This document shows positions 39,021-51,580 of a stretch of DNA of 64,000 nt, in pieces. The stretch is taken from contig VZTJ01002672.1 of NCBI GenBank assembly GCA_013397795.1, positions 226,050 through 290,049 of the forward strand, given 5' to 3'. A model generated the notes under the pieces. It saw only the letters and a program-made list of their open reading frames with translations. It was not told the origin of the DNA and did no database searches. Source of the stretch: Orthonyx spaldingii (lineage: Eukaryota; Chordata; Aves; Passeriformes; Orthonychidae). Within the stretch, counting starts at the first letter, position 1, and every line of letters starts with the position of its first letter. Made by a program: the position numbers and the translations under genes.

Positions 39021-39610
39021 GAATTCAGATACATCTGTAGTATTATGCAGGCTGCCATGTAGCGACAAGGTTGGACAAAGATGTAATCCACAGTCTTTGC
39101 TCTAGGAATGTACGTCAGGCAGCAATCCCTCAGCAGTTCATCTGATCTTTTAAACTCCTTTGCCATTTGTCACAATTATATATTATCACCCACCAATCAA
39201 TAGAAATAAAAGTAAAATATGTTTCCTGAACTATGTCGATTAGATGCACCACAATATGGATTGATTTCTTTAAGCAATCTAATAATTGCTTCTCTTTTTA
39301 ACTGACCTTCCTAGGGCAAAGTAAATTGCTGCCAAGTACATCCCAGCTGTAACTTTTTTTTTAATGACTTTTGATACTGAAACTAAATGCAAGCAAAGCT
39401 GTGAAGGCTGTTGGTTTTGAAGTTATGGGTAATTTGGTAGTATTACTAATGCAGTGGGGAAGAATAGCAGAACAGCTTTTCTTCTCATGTGGACTGCTGA
39501 CAAAAAAATGTACAAGAGAGTACAATCAAATGCTAGACCATGCTGTCTAATCCTGCAGCCATTCCTGACCATAGTAATATACAATCCTGAATAAAAACAA
39601 AATCCCAGAC
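39021..39610. other. Intronic sequence, no element recognised
   Basis: No gene or repeat recognised between the pentanucleotide array and the tRNA-like segment. Confidence 0.5.
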
Positions 39611-39684
39611 GGATGTTTCCAGAGAATCGAACTGACCTTGCAAACAGGACAGGTCTGGGCATCCTACCAATGAACCATATTTCC
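39611..39684 (-). pseudogene. tRNA-like relic (tRNA pseudogene or SINE head)
   Basis: Over exactly 74 nt on the minus strand there is a box A-like block TGGTTCATTGGTAGGAT at positions 8-24 and a box B-like block AGTTCGATTCT at positions 52-62. These are the spacings of a nuclear tRNA gene. The D stem can pair (GTTC with GGAT, with wobbles). The anticodon, T and acceptor stems pair poorly, so this cannot be a working tRNA. The D-arm resembles tRNA-Gly or tRNA-Ala. TTTGCAAGGTC recalls tRNA-Ala(TGC) with its anticodon 3' stem lost. It could be the head of a tRNA-derived SINE; no clear tail was recognised. Confidence 0.4.
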
Positions 39685-42600
39685 TCCTACATTAATAATA
39701 ATGAATTACACAGCATTTGTAAAACTTAAAGCTATGATTGACCATAATCACAGTCCTATATCTAGACAAAGCTTTGCCACACGGAAACAGTGGTCTCCAT
39801 GGTACAGGTATTGAGGAGTGTAGGTAAAGTCAACCACTGAGAGGTTTAAAAAAAAAAAAAAAGATAAATTTCAGGCTGGAAAAGATTTGAACCCTGAATA
39901 CATTAATTCTCTGTTGAATAGAAAAACATCTGTTAGAGTTATCAGACCTTGCTTAGTAGGAAGGTACCATAAAGGAGTTATAACAGGTATTCAGAGAGAA
40001 TAAGACAAAAAAGAGGATATGGGGGAAATTGTTAAAAGTGTCTAGCCATTTTAAATAGATGATGTGCTTTTAGTAGAAGAGACTTAATACATAATATGTT
40101 TTTACCATCAAGAAAAGAATCCAAGCTTCTGTATTGAATAGAGGAAGCAAAAATTCAATTCAGGAAAACAAAAGATGTGTTGAAAAAATAATGTCTGGAT
40201 TTTATACTGAAGTACACCAAGTAATTAGAGACTGTGAAATGAAGATTATGAAGGTGAATCTCCAGATTTTATTATTATGAATTTATAAAAAGAATTAATT
40301 AGATAGTAATGAATATCAAAAGGAAAATCAGGGAAACAAAATCCAGAGATTAAGTAGTTACAGATCAACAGTTTTTGCAGCAGTGTTGGCAGACTATCAT
40401 TGAATAGCTTAGAACAAATAGATCTGTAAACTCAGATGTGCTGAAAGAACTGCTCCTGAATGGAGTATTAATTTGCAAAGGACCTAACACAGAAGAGAAG
40501 AGCAAAAGAGGCTTGCTAACATAAAATAAAAAGTGAAATTTTGAGTATGTGTGCCTGAAATATTTCAGGAGTGCAATCTTACTCATACCTGTCAGCTTCT
40601 AGATAGTTAACATTATATGTTATAAAAGTAGTTTGTTTTCCCCAACTCCAGTGAGAACTGTAGCTGTTTTTCGCAAAAAGTGCTGAGATTTTGCTGTCTG
40701 AAAATCACGTCCTTTTAAAACCTCTTTGTCACATAAGTATGATATGTTTTTCTGATGCCATACTTGTAAAAAGAGGCTGACAAATCTGAAAGGCCTTAGA
40801 GAAAAGTTATGAGATTAATTTGCATTACAGAAAATATCTTACAGTGATAAACGCCTAAACCTAAAAAATCCCCAACATTTTGATGGAGTTAAAGGTGAGA
40901 AAAAATAGTTTTCCATAATTTTTTTTCTTAAAAGAAAATATCTGAGCTTCTGAATCAATCTTCTAGTGAGTTTAACTGATCCTACAAATAAACTTTATGT
41001 AATTGTTGGAGTTCACTCATAGAAGTGGTTCTCTTGGACTCGGTATACTCGATTTAAATATGTGCATAAATGTTTCCATACAGTGGAATATAATTTCTAA
41101 CATAAATTTCATGCATAAACTGCTTACAAAAAAGGTATTACAAAACTAAGAGATACTCTTAAAAAATAATGAGAAAAATATGAAGGCTTTTCAGTGATGT
41201 GTGGGACAGCACAGGAAAATGGTACCAGATTACTGCAGTGTTATCACTTTAATAACAATTGATGAAATCTCTTTTGAAAGAGTGACATTTAAGGAGATGA
41301 TACCTAAATACCTGGGGAGAATTGCGTCCATGCTATCAATGTAATTTAATATAAACTATTTTGTTTAATTCATTGTAACCCACTGTACCTGTTTCACACT
41401 CTGTGGACATGAACGGGATTTTTATCAGTGCAATTGCAAATTATTGACAAGAACAACTTCAGTGGTAGTGTTATTAATTTTATGCAAGCCAATTACTATG
41501 ACATACTATATGTTTTCAATTAACAATGCAAGCATAGATTTTAGATTAAAATTAACTGTAATTTAGCTCACTACATGTAAAAATGTCACGTTGGAGTATT
41601 TAGACTTACTGATTCAGATAGTCATATCATAAATATCTGTGGTCTATCAACTTTCCAAATTTGAATAAAATGTAACCACCCTAAAATGAATGTCGTAATG
41701 ACTAAGTAATGGTAACCAGTAATTGAGGAGGTTCATGTGTGATTGTACTTATAGGTAACAATATGGTGTTAATGCTAAAAAAGATTTTAAAAAAATTGAT
41801 TTTTACAGAAAATATTTTGAATATAATGAAACAAAATCTTAAATTGTTATCCCTACTATTTTTGCTAAAGTTTTTTTCTTGGAATAAGTTATTTCCTTCT
41901 AATGCTTTACCACAAAAGCACAGTTGCCTTATAGCTACATCTGAACCAGTTATCCTAGTCTTATTTCAAGGCAATGAAAAGAAATTGACCCTTCAAAGGC
42001 CTCATTCATTTGACCTATTTTAGATGTCAACTTGACAAGAATGAATTGCATCCTAGTAGTGCAACAGATTAAGTAGGAAATCTAAACAATTAGATCAGTT
42101 GCAGCTGCCTATGGTGTTGACAGTCTGACAATAACAGAGAATGAATAAAGTGCATTTAGAGGCACTTTACTATTTCCTTGATCTTCCGATTGTTTTCTCA
42201 ATATAATTATTTTGCCTACAGTGTCCTGATAAACTAAGTAGAAGATGGTAAAGGATTCCTCTCATATATATAAGAAAAGTAACAAAAGGCAAATATATAA
42301 TTTTTTTTAACCTTGTTGGTCCTTTTAAAGTAAACAGTTTCTTGCTCTTATCAGTATAACAGTGAACTGATCAATTTATTTAAAAGTACATAGGAGATTA
42401 AGATATGAGCATAGTAGTTTTGAAATAACTTCCAAATAAAGGCAAATTCACCCCTTAACCTCACAGTCTTTCTCATTGTGGCACTAATTGCATTGTAAGA
42501 TACTGTTCTTGAAGGACAAAAATGATAGCTCTAAATTTAAAACACCTTGGCTATACACCTAATGTGTTTCATATTGTTCTGCAGTATAGAAAGTCTAAAT

Positions 42601-45600
42601 GTTACATGTATTAAAGGGTTTTACATTGACTTTTAAAAGAACTTTTCAATGTGAGGAACTCCATCTTCTGTCTACCCGTTTGGTGATTAACGTATATATA
42701 CAGGAGAACTTTCAGCTCAGTTTGCTGAGCCTGATTGATACTTGGAAAACCTAATCTACTGCACCTTGGGACACTTACTGGAGAAAAGAGATAACAGAAT
42801 TAACACCACCTTAATGCTGCAATAAATGTCCATCGTCAGATGACTCAGAGATTTAATCTGGCATGCACAAAATCAGCCAGCATTTTCTGTTTATTGCTTG
42901 TAGTTCCAGTGGAAACAAAAAGGCTTTCAAATTAACAAGGAATAAATGGTAATGCCTTTGTTACATATCTACTTCACAGCATTGACTTTATAAAGAGTGT
43001 AGGAAACTACTTCCCTCTCTAGAAACACTTGTAATGTCAGAGAAGCAATGCCTTTGGGTCAGTATTGATTTTAAGTAGACAGCAGGAAAGATGATTTCTA
43101 TCATATAAACCTTCTCCTCATTCTCACAAATGCAGCTTGAGGATTTCTACCTGCTAAATCCTTCCTTTTAAATGACACCACTATTTAAAGATTTCCAAGT
43201 TATTTCAGTGCTTAGTACTCTTAAGTTAGAATTGAATAGGAACTTATTAGATATGTAGATGGAATGTATGTACAAAGGCTCAAAACGTTTTCTAATTAAA
43301 AGTGAAGAATAGATATTTTTTTCTCATAACACTAATTTCTAATGTAGGTGAGAATGATGGAAGAAACAAGCTAGTCTTAAATTCTCAAAGTATTTTTCCA
43401 TAGTCATACTCTATTAAATTGCAATCAAATCAGTAGTTTTTCTGGCATACTTTAGAAAATTGAAATACACTCATATTTTAGTGCCTATAACCAAACTACA
43501 CAAATAGTAGCTTGGTATACATGCCTATAATTAATAAACAATGTTAAATCTATTGTATGTCAAAGGATATGATTTGTCTTTCATCACTTCACTTTACTCA
43601 GCTCTCTCATTATTTAATACACCAGGTTGCACTGCCTTGTCATTTTAGTTCCCAATGTCTTGCTAGGCAGTTTTAAATCTCTATTCCTATGAATACACTC
43701 TCAATGCTGCTCTGTTAGAAAAAAAATGGTTTCGATTCCCCAGTCTGCACTGCTCTCCCTTTGAAATAATAGGTGAATGGGACTATGATATAATCATTAT
43801 GATAAGGAATATCCAAACTATTTAACAAATACCTAACACATTTTTCAAGCAAAGCTGTAAACACTGATTTCTGTTCAACAGTCCTGGAATCCTCAGTGGG
43901 TCATGAAGAGGTATTGCAAAAATGTGTTGCAGGTCAATAGAAGCCTAGTGTTTTTATGAGGATTTGAATTCAATGCTTGAGGCTGGAGATGCAATGTGGT
44001 CCGTAACAACTTCTGAGAGACAGCACAAACTAATGTTCTGAAGTTTGGAAACAACTATTGTAAAAATAATTTAAAAAAAACCCCACCCAAACAGCAGATT
44101 CAAAAGGCCAAAGGCAAAAGAAATAGGTACAAGGTAAAATAAAATAATAATGGAAATTAAAGTGATATAGTGACCTCTCATCAGAGAACAGAAAATGGTT
44201 CTTTCAAAAAGTTTGACTTGAATACTATTAATTTTAATACAGCATAAACAGGGTTAAGTCCTTCAATGAACTACACCCATTTATGCCAGTCTTTTTTCAT
44301 TCAATTGTCATTACTTTATTTTGTCCTCCGATTTTATTGGGGTCCATTGTTTTCTAATTAACAAAATGGTTGTGTTCCTGGTCACTGGGATTACTGGGAA
44401 GAGAAATGAAATTCTGGTTTTATTTTCTTTGCAGTTTTTTCTGAAGAGTCATTTTGTCTTATATTACTGCAGTGAATTTCTCCAGAAGACTTGTGATTTC
44501 CTGAAGCATTTTGTAGACCAAAACAATGACTGGTCAGTCTTGTTAGATCTTATAGACACTGCCTTTTAGTAGAGCTGGCATAGATGCTCATGGCACAATG
44601 CCTGTAGAGAAGGCATGTCCAATACATTGGTGATGAAGGCAATAAAAATTCTGTTTACCTCCAGCAGACTGCTCTATAGCTTTTTGATAAAATAGCTGCT
44701 GTCCTTCACATAATGTAAAATGCAATTTCCAGAATCATTAACTTATGTAATCTTTAATGAAATGTAATTTAAAAAAAAAAAGGTTAAATGTTTGATTTGC
44801 TCAGCTAGCCTCATCCTAAGCATCCACCTTAACGTATCTTAGGTTAAAAAGACTCAGGGAAGGTTCACAGACCTTACCATGTCCTTGTTTTTTCTGTTCC
44901 TGTGTAATAAGGGAAAGCAAAATGTGATTTTTTCAAGGATATACATATGCATGCATTTGAGAATATATTCCAAGGTTGTTTCACACTGAGAGTCTACACT
45001 AGTCAATTATATCGATGACAAGAAAATGCATACAGTTTTTAGAAGCATTCTGAGAAAAACTCTGGTACCCTTCCAGGGCATAAGTGGTAGGCACACATAT
45101 TTACTGTGGAATGATGACTTGTCATTCAGAAAGCATGGAGCCAAACAACCTTTCAGGAGTTGTCATTCAGACCGATTCTGAAACTGGGTTCTTTGTCATT
45201 TGCTTGTGCAATATGAATATTTTTATGTGGCATCTGATTCCAGAAGCTTTCACAAAAATTTTCCAAGTGTATGTGCTCTACAGATGAATTCTAGCCTACA
45301 TTACGGACTCAAATTGCTTAGCTGCATACAGAAGGTCAAGCTTAGTATGTCTTCAGATCTGAGGCAAAAGTTTCAAGTGTGGCTCAGAACAACAAATAGT
45401 GTAGAACATTTCTCTCTAGTAGGAAGAGCAGGATTTCTGCTGTAGGTGCAACTCATAATCTCCTGTTTAGCATACAAATGCAAATTTGAATAGCCATTTC
45501 ACTACAATGGACTAAAATAACTACCATTTTCTCTGTACTCAATCTGACAGCAAAGAAATTTGCCCATACTTATAATATGCAATGTTTCCGAAAGGTATGC

Positions 45601-46799
45601 CTATCCTTCCTGGTCACATCACAAAAACAGTATCAAAAGGGAATATTTGCAATTCTTAATGCAATTAACTTCTGAGAGAACAAATGTAGTCGACAAATGC
45701 TATTTTTTAGGTTCTCCTGTATGTTCTTTAATTCCATAAATCTTGTCTGTGGCATGAATCTGTTATTTCATAAGAAAAGATGGCACATGCAGGACACAGA
45801 TCTATATCTTATGATTCAGATGATATGTAGAAATGATGGTGAGGTGCTAAACAGGGAAGGACATTCTCACCCTTGTGACAGACATCAAGGTTTATCTGCA
45901 TCAAGGTAGAAGGGCAAAATCAGGAGGAAGGTGACTTTTTGCTTGAGACTGGATGTTCTTCAATATCTCCACTAGTAAGCAGTATGTTTGCAACAGATCA
46001 CAGATTGACACATCTGCTTTCATCTTTTGTCCCCTTATAAGGAATTGTGCCTAAGGGAGCCAGAGTTTTCATTGGAATCTGACCTTCAAATGCCACAGTG
46101 CCACAGGACCGGATGATGCAAGTCCCACTGTGTAGATGTTTCTTTCTTCTATAAGTTTAAAAATCTTTTGGGTTTGGTTTTTTTTTTTTTTTCCCAGGGC
46201 ACATGTAAACTCAATATTTTAAAACTAAAGCTGATATTTCTTGAGGATACTTTATGTCTTCTACCCCTTAACTATACATTCAGCGAAATTTTGTGACCCT
46301 GAAGAGTCAGCTTGTCATTTAGATACTGTCATATCAACAAACTCACAGGACTGGGGGAAAAAATTCCTTATTGTGCTCATTGTTTATTTTTATTTTCTCG
46401 CCTAAACAAATAGCAGTTGCTGAAATTCCTAAACTAACAGCAACTCCATTCTTAACAATAAGTTAAAAAATCTGAATCTAGATGATTAACGTTATATTTT
46501 ATTTTATTCCTACAGTGAAGGACTCAAGGCTTTCTTACATGAATTTTCTGTATTTAATTCAATACACAGAAGTGCTGTTGTTTTATTCCAGTTTCTCTGT
46601 GTAATCCAAATTGGTGTCAAAGTGCTTTCTGCCTGTCTCACAGAAAATGAAAATATATGTCGTTGTTTGCCTTCTGAATAAACTGAATACATTGCACTTC
46701 ACAGCCCTACCCTGAAGTATATTTCACTTAAGTTTAGCAACACAGATGTAGTACTTCTTGCAACACAACAACAGAAGGAGGGATATTCCACAGAATATG
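39685..46799. other. Intronic sequence, no element recognised
   Basis: Seven kilobases of AT-rich sequence with short A tracts (39847-39862, 44771-44781). No transposable element, gene or structured RNA was recognised. The longest frames, such as 41739-42023, have no known domain. Confidence 0.45.
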
Positions 46800-47262
46800 G
46801 AATTCAGAGAAATCAAAGGATCAGAGAATAATTCAGAGTGGAAGGGACATCAGGAGGTCACTGGTCACATCCTGTGGTAAATAAGGTCATCCAGAGGGTT
46901 AGACCAGGTTTCTTGCAACTTCATCTATTTGGGTCTTGAAAATCTCCAAGGACAGATACTGCACAATCTCTCTGGGGAACCTGTGCTGCTGCCCAGCTGT
47001 CCTCACAGAAAAAAATGTTTCTCCCCATGATTCTCACTCCAGTTTGTGCCTGCTTTCTCTTTTCCTCCTGGCAATCACCATTTTGCCTTGTGAACATCCC
47101 TATAGGCACTGGGAAACTACTGCTAGGTCCCACTTCTGCTCCAGAATGAACAACCCAGCTCCTCCAGGTTCTCTTCACAGGGCAAGTGCTCCAGCCCTCA
47201 CCACTTTGGTGGATTCCCCTGAATTCTCCTGAGCTCCCTAATGTCTTTACTGCTGGGCCTGA
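46800..47262 (-). mobile_element. CR1 LINE 3' region
   Basis: The plus strand follows the reverse complement of a CR1 3' region in order: AGTGGAAGGGACATCAGGAG, a CATCCAGAGGG-type block, TTGGGTCTTGAAAATCTCCA, CACAATCTCTCTGGGGAACC, CCAGTTTGTGCCTGC, CAACCCAGCTCCTCCAGGTT, and CCCCTGAATTCTCCTGAGCT. The 3' terminal repeats at about 46800-46830 are blurred (GATCAGAGAATAATTCAGAG). The subfamily differs from the copies at 5484 and 15724. It lies in sense orientation with CNTN5. Confidence 0.88.
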
Positions 47263-48341
47263 AGAGTATCAATTTATCCTTTCATGGAATAAATGGATCT
47301 CATCAGCAGAGATGTTTATCTGCTAAGTGTCCAAGTCCTCAATTTTCATCTCTTAAACATTGCCATATTACCACATTCATTATTTAAAGAACCTTTAAAA
47401 TAATTTGAAATTATTATTGAAATAATGAAATAGAAGTAATTCCTTGCCCCAATGATAGCAAAAAATTACTGCAATTTAGGTACTGTGACATAGTCAGTCA
47501 AGTCAGTCAATCTCTTAATGCTAAAAGCATGACCCTCTCCAAGCTGAGTAAATGAGCACCCTGTGATGTTGACAAATGTAAGGATCTCAGAGAACAGTTG
47601 TGACATTCAACACACCCTGGCAACAAATTTCACTTCTATCAGACAAAGTATGTAATCTAATCACCGTGTGGTCTATGTCAGAGGCAGGAAGATACTATCT
47701 TTGTAAGTTTAAATTTTTCTCTCATTTACATCAGCAAGAATTTTACCAATATCACATCCTCAAAAATCAAGTTGTGAGTTATACACTTATTTTGTTATGT
47801 TTTTGTCTAAATAATTTCTGGGCATTCAACTCTTTCTACTGAAACAGTATCAAGACCAGTAATTAAAATGTGTGTATGTAAAGTTATGCAATCAGCATTG
47901 GCACTACAGAGGAAAACAGCTCAGGAGCTGCTGCTCTTCACAGGACGTAAATGTAGGACAGAGCAATGCCAGGTTTTGACCACCGTTGGAAGCTGGAAAT
48001 GCAGAAGAGCTTTGTGCAGAGACATGGTTCCAGCTTCCCTCTGCACGTGTCACCACGTTCCATACCACTGTATGTTGATATACAGCTATCAGAAGTTCAA
48101 GCCAATTCTATGTTATATTGTTTTGTGCTCATAATGAAAAAAAAAAATCCCACATCTTATGAAGCAACAAGATATCTTGCATTGTTTTTCTGTTTGGAAG
48201 ACAGTAGATGTGGATGGCCAAATATGAGTCACAAGTATGCAGCCTATTATTTATAGCAAGTTAACTCTAATTCAGACTTGGAACTGGAGACTGACTTTGG
48301 CTAAGAAACTTTTGCTTTCTCCTCCATAAAACTGCCATATA
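47263..48341. other. Intronic sequence, no element recognised
   Basis: AT-rich sequence with overlapping short frames at 47868-48256 and no known domain. Nothing recognised. Confidence 0.5.
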
Positions 48342-48465
48342 ATAATTCAGGTTTGAAGGGACCCATAGAGATCATGTACAAACATCTGCTAAAAGCAGGA
48401 TCAACCTCAATTATGTTGCCCTGTCTTATCAAGCTTAGAATATCTTCAAGGAAACTCTCTGCCAG
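48342..48465 (-). mobile_element. Short CR1 LINE 3'-end relic
   Basis: The plus strand follows the reverse-complemented CR1 3' end: AATTCAGGTTTGAAGGGACC, AGAGATCATGTACAAACATC, CTAAAAGCAGGATCAACCTC, and AGAATATCTTCAAGGAAACT. Diverged but colinear over about 120 bp. Confidence 0.7.
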
Positions 48466-51257
48466 AAGAGTAGACTTAGCAAACTACCTCTTGGTGCAGG
48501 AGAATTTAGGACCAAAATATAGGGAAAATAAAATAAATTGCTAATATTTTTGGTAACATTAATGGCCACTTACTTTATATCTAAATGTCAGAATCTGTTT
48601 ATATGGTTAGACATGGCAGGTTAGTACTACGATTGTCACAGAGAATAAATCAGGTACCTTGTATGTAGTTGACTGGAGAAGGGAAAATGTGCGAAAGCAA
48701 ATTTCAGAGATCCTGTGAGTAAAAAGATGGTATGTCAAAGTCAAGCAACTAATCAGACTACATACCCTAAGGTATATCAATAAATCAAGCTGTCATAAGT
48801 GCTCCTAATGAAAGATCCTTTGTGAAAGTTTTACCTTTACTGTCTTTAGCCAGCATTCAGCAAATAAATAACTGCCATGTTGTTTCCAACAGATAATGAA
48901 AGAGTCAAAAATATACGAGGCATTTTTGAACATCTCCAGGTGTATTAAGAAGTGATAAATAAGGAATTACCATCCCAATCATCTACTGCAACTCCAGTGT
49001 AACATGAACCATAGAAATTCTCAAAATTAATGTTTTAAAATAGATAACTCATTAAAAAATATTAAATAAAAAGAAAAAAAATTGCACTCCTTCTCCTGAC
49101 AATTTTTTCCAATGGTTATCTTTTGTCTCTGTGAGGTTGTAGCTTATACTCAATAAAAACAATACACAGAACCTATAAGTTTCAAATGCCAGATTTTTTT
49201 GCTCCTTCTCCTGCTGAATTGCACTCTTATTGTTTATATATCAGTGTGTCAGTATCTTTCCACTGCAAAGCTAAACAAAACATTTCATTTTTTTAGAACA
49301 CAGTCTGTTTTTCTACTCCTCCAAATCCTCCCTCATCCATCAAGATCCCTTTTAACTTGTACACCCCAGGGTGTGCTCTTCAGCATGGAAAGGAAGATCA
49401 GGAATCTTCATACTGTCAGTATGGAAGAATAACCTTGACTTTTGATTAAGAGTTCCAATAAAATGGAAGCTGGAATAACTAAAAATAATTTCCTTAGAAC
49501 AGAAATGCTATGGAGACACAGACTGTCACCAAGGGCTGATGCATACCATAATGTGACCCATGAAGGAAGAACAAAGAACAGCAGCCTAGGAAATATTGTA
49601 CGACATCCTAAAGCTAATAGGTGCCAATAGTACAAGACCCCTTTAATTCTTTCAGACAAAAGAGCTCAAGCATCCTGACCATTCTAAGTATCAGATGGGA
49701 AATACTATGGATAGATACAGAAAAGGAAATAAACTGCTGAAAACTTACAACCATTTTTTCTCATGAACTTTTAAATTCAAAAACTCTGTGAGTGATCAAA
49801 CTTCATGGGAAAACCTGTGTCCTTTAGAACCAGCCCTACATAGAGTGACATTAAGTATAAAAGTCTGGGAATAATGACTGACCAAGAAATTTAAAATTTA
49901 TACATATATGTACATGTATATGCACATATATGTATACATGCATGTCTATATTCATATTTATGAGCTTGGTAAATATAAAGCATATAATTGCATTTTAAAT
50001 ACACATATATGCTTACACATTGCTTCTGTGACATTTTGCTAGTTGATTAGCAACAATTTCAACAGGGAGACTGTTCACACTAGTCTGAGCTCACACTTTG
50101 AACTCCAGACCTATGTATTTCTGTGTGACGTAGAAAAGATAAGCTGCAAACTGCCAGTTTTAGGTGAGTTGATAAACTATGACAGAGCTGAAAAGATGGT
50201 GCTATGCCATTGTATAAATATCTGCTACAGGTAGATTGAAAAATCTGAGTTCAGTTATCGAGATGCTGCAGGGAAGAGAATAAAATGAAAAGATATGTGC
50301 TATGGTTACTACTGAGAGGTTGATTACTATCTACTTGTTTTCTTTTAAGAAAGACTGTGAGATATGGAGCTCATGATCAGGAAAAAAATCCTCTGGTATA
50401 AATCCAGGAAATACTATGTTGTGCAAATTCATGCAAATGGAATGTGGGATCACAGTACTTATGATTAGCAGAGATTTCTTTCTTATGATAGTTAAGACAG
50501 CAACTCATAGCACTTCAGGATGAAAGGAAAATTACTGCAAAGTACATTAAGAGTCTGCTTAGTGTTACTTTAATGCTTCCAATGCTTCTGCATTTATTTA
50601 ATACTTGGGGGAAGCACAGTTTGAACTGACATTGCTTGAGAGAATGAACAGCTGAAAAAACATAAAAGCATAGTGCTTTTGTTGTTCTTGGGGTTGTTCT
50701 AAACATTTTTGCCTCAAGTTTCCTTTAATATTTTTGAGTGCTTCTGTATATGAGCAGAAAGGGGGATAGAAGAAATGTGAAAGAATCGTAACTTGGTGAC
50801 TAAATGATGCAAATTTTCCTCTCTAGTCATACTTGTAAGAGTATGTGGAAGAAGAGGGACTGCTTTTTTAAGGATGTATGGTCAAGGTCCTTTCTCAATG
50901 CAAAAAGAGATAATGAGGAGTAAGTCATAAACAAAACATACAGAGAAGTCACAAGAACAAAACCTGGTTGACCACTCTAATTGATGAAGGCAAGTGAGAT
51001 TGTGAGAACATTTATTACAGCAAAGTTTTCTGTCTGCAGACCTTGTCAACTGGGAACAAAACTAAAGGAAAAGAGGGAAACCATTAAAAAAAGCATCTAC
51101 AGAGAAACACACCTCAAAAAATAAATATAGAGAAAATGAGAGGAAACAAACCTCAGCAGTTACACTAATTAATGGACTATCAAGAAAACACAGGTACCAT
51201 TTCTAGGAAGATCAATCTGGACTTGCAACAGGTAAGATTGTAAACCAGGGGAACCCA
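48466..51257. other. Intronic sequence, no gene recognised
   Basis: AT-rich sequence. The only structure noted is the alternating purine/pyrimidine tract at 49899-49945, listed separately. Overlapping frames at 49408-49659 (minus) and 49442-49630 (plus) have no known domain. Confidence 0.5.
49899..49945. repeat. 47-bp strictly alternating pyrimidine/purine tract
   Basis: Every step from 49899 to 49945 alternates pyrimidine and purine (TA, CA, TG, GC steps), with internal near-palindromes around CATATATG and TGTACATG. This composition favours left-handed or cruciform DNA. Confidence 0.85.
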
Positions 51258-51427
51258 GACAAGCACAACTTTCTCTGGACAACATGTTCCAGTGCCTCAA
51301 TACTCTCACAGTGAAAAATTTCATCCTAACACCTTATCTAAATCTACCCTCTTCCGGTTTTCTCTTGTCCACTAAGGGCCCCAGTAAAAAGTCCATTATA
51401 TTTTTTGTATAAGCCCCCCGATATATG
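51258..51427 (-). mobile_element. CR1 LINE internal 3' fragment
   Basis: The plus strand matches the reverse complement of CR1 near the ORF2 end: ACATGTTCCAGTGCCTCAAT, TCACAGTGAAAAATTTCATC, TATCTAAATCTACCCTCTTC, CCCCAGTAAAAAGTCC, and TATAAGCCCCC. Both ends are missing. The high-coordinate side passes straight into the pentanucleotide array at 51431. Confidence 0.88.
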
Positions 51428-51430
51428 GAG

Positions 51431-51580
51431 TATTCTATTCTATTCTATTCTATTCTATTCTATTCTATTCTATTCTATTCTATTCTATTCTATTCTATTC
51501 ATTTAATTTAATTTAATTTCATTTCATTTCATTTCATTTCATTTCATTTCATTTCATTTCATTTCATTTCATTCTATTCT
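51431..51580. repeat. Compound pentanucleotide microsatellite (TATTC)14-(ATTTA)3-(ATTTC)11-(ATTCT)2
   Basis: Counted directly: 14 TATTC units at 51431-51500, three ATTTA units at 51501-51515, eleven ATTTC units at 51516-51570, and two ATTCT units at 51571-51580. The units are uninterrupted. TATTC is a rotation of ATTCT, and ATTTC is a rotation of TTTCA. Confidence 0.97.

Noticed and set aside
38631..39166. Frames crossing the run of undetermined bases
   Set aside because: Produced by the gap and by translating CTCCT repeats.
42713..42731. Small inverted repeat GCTCAG/CTGAGC
   Set aside because: A 6-bp stem is expected by chance many times in 64 kb.
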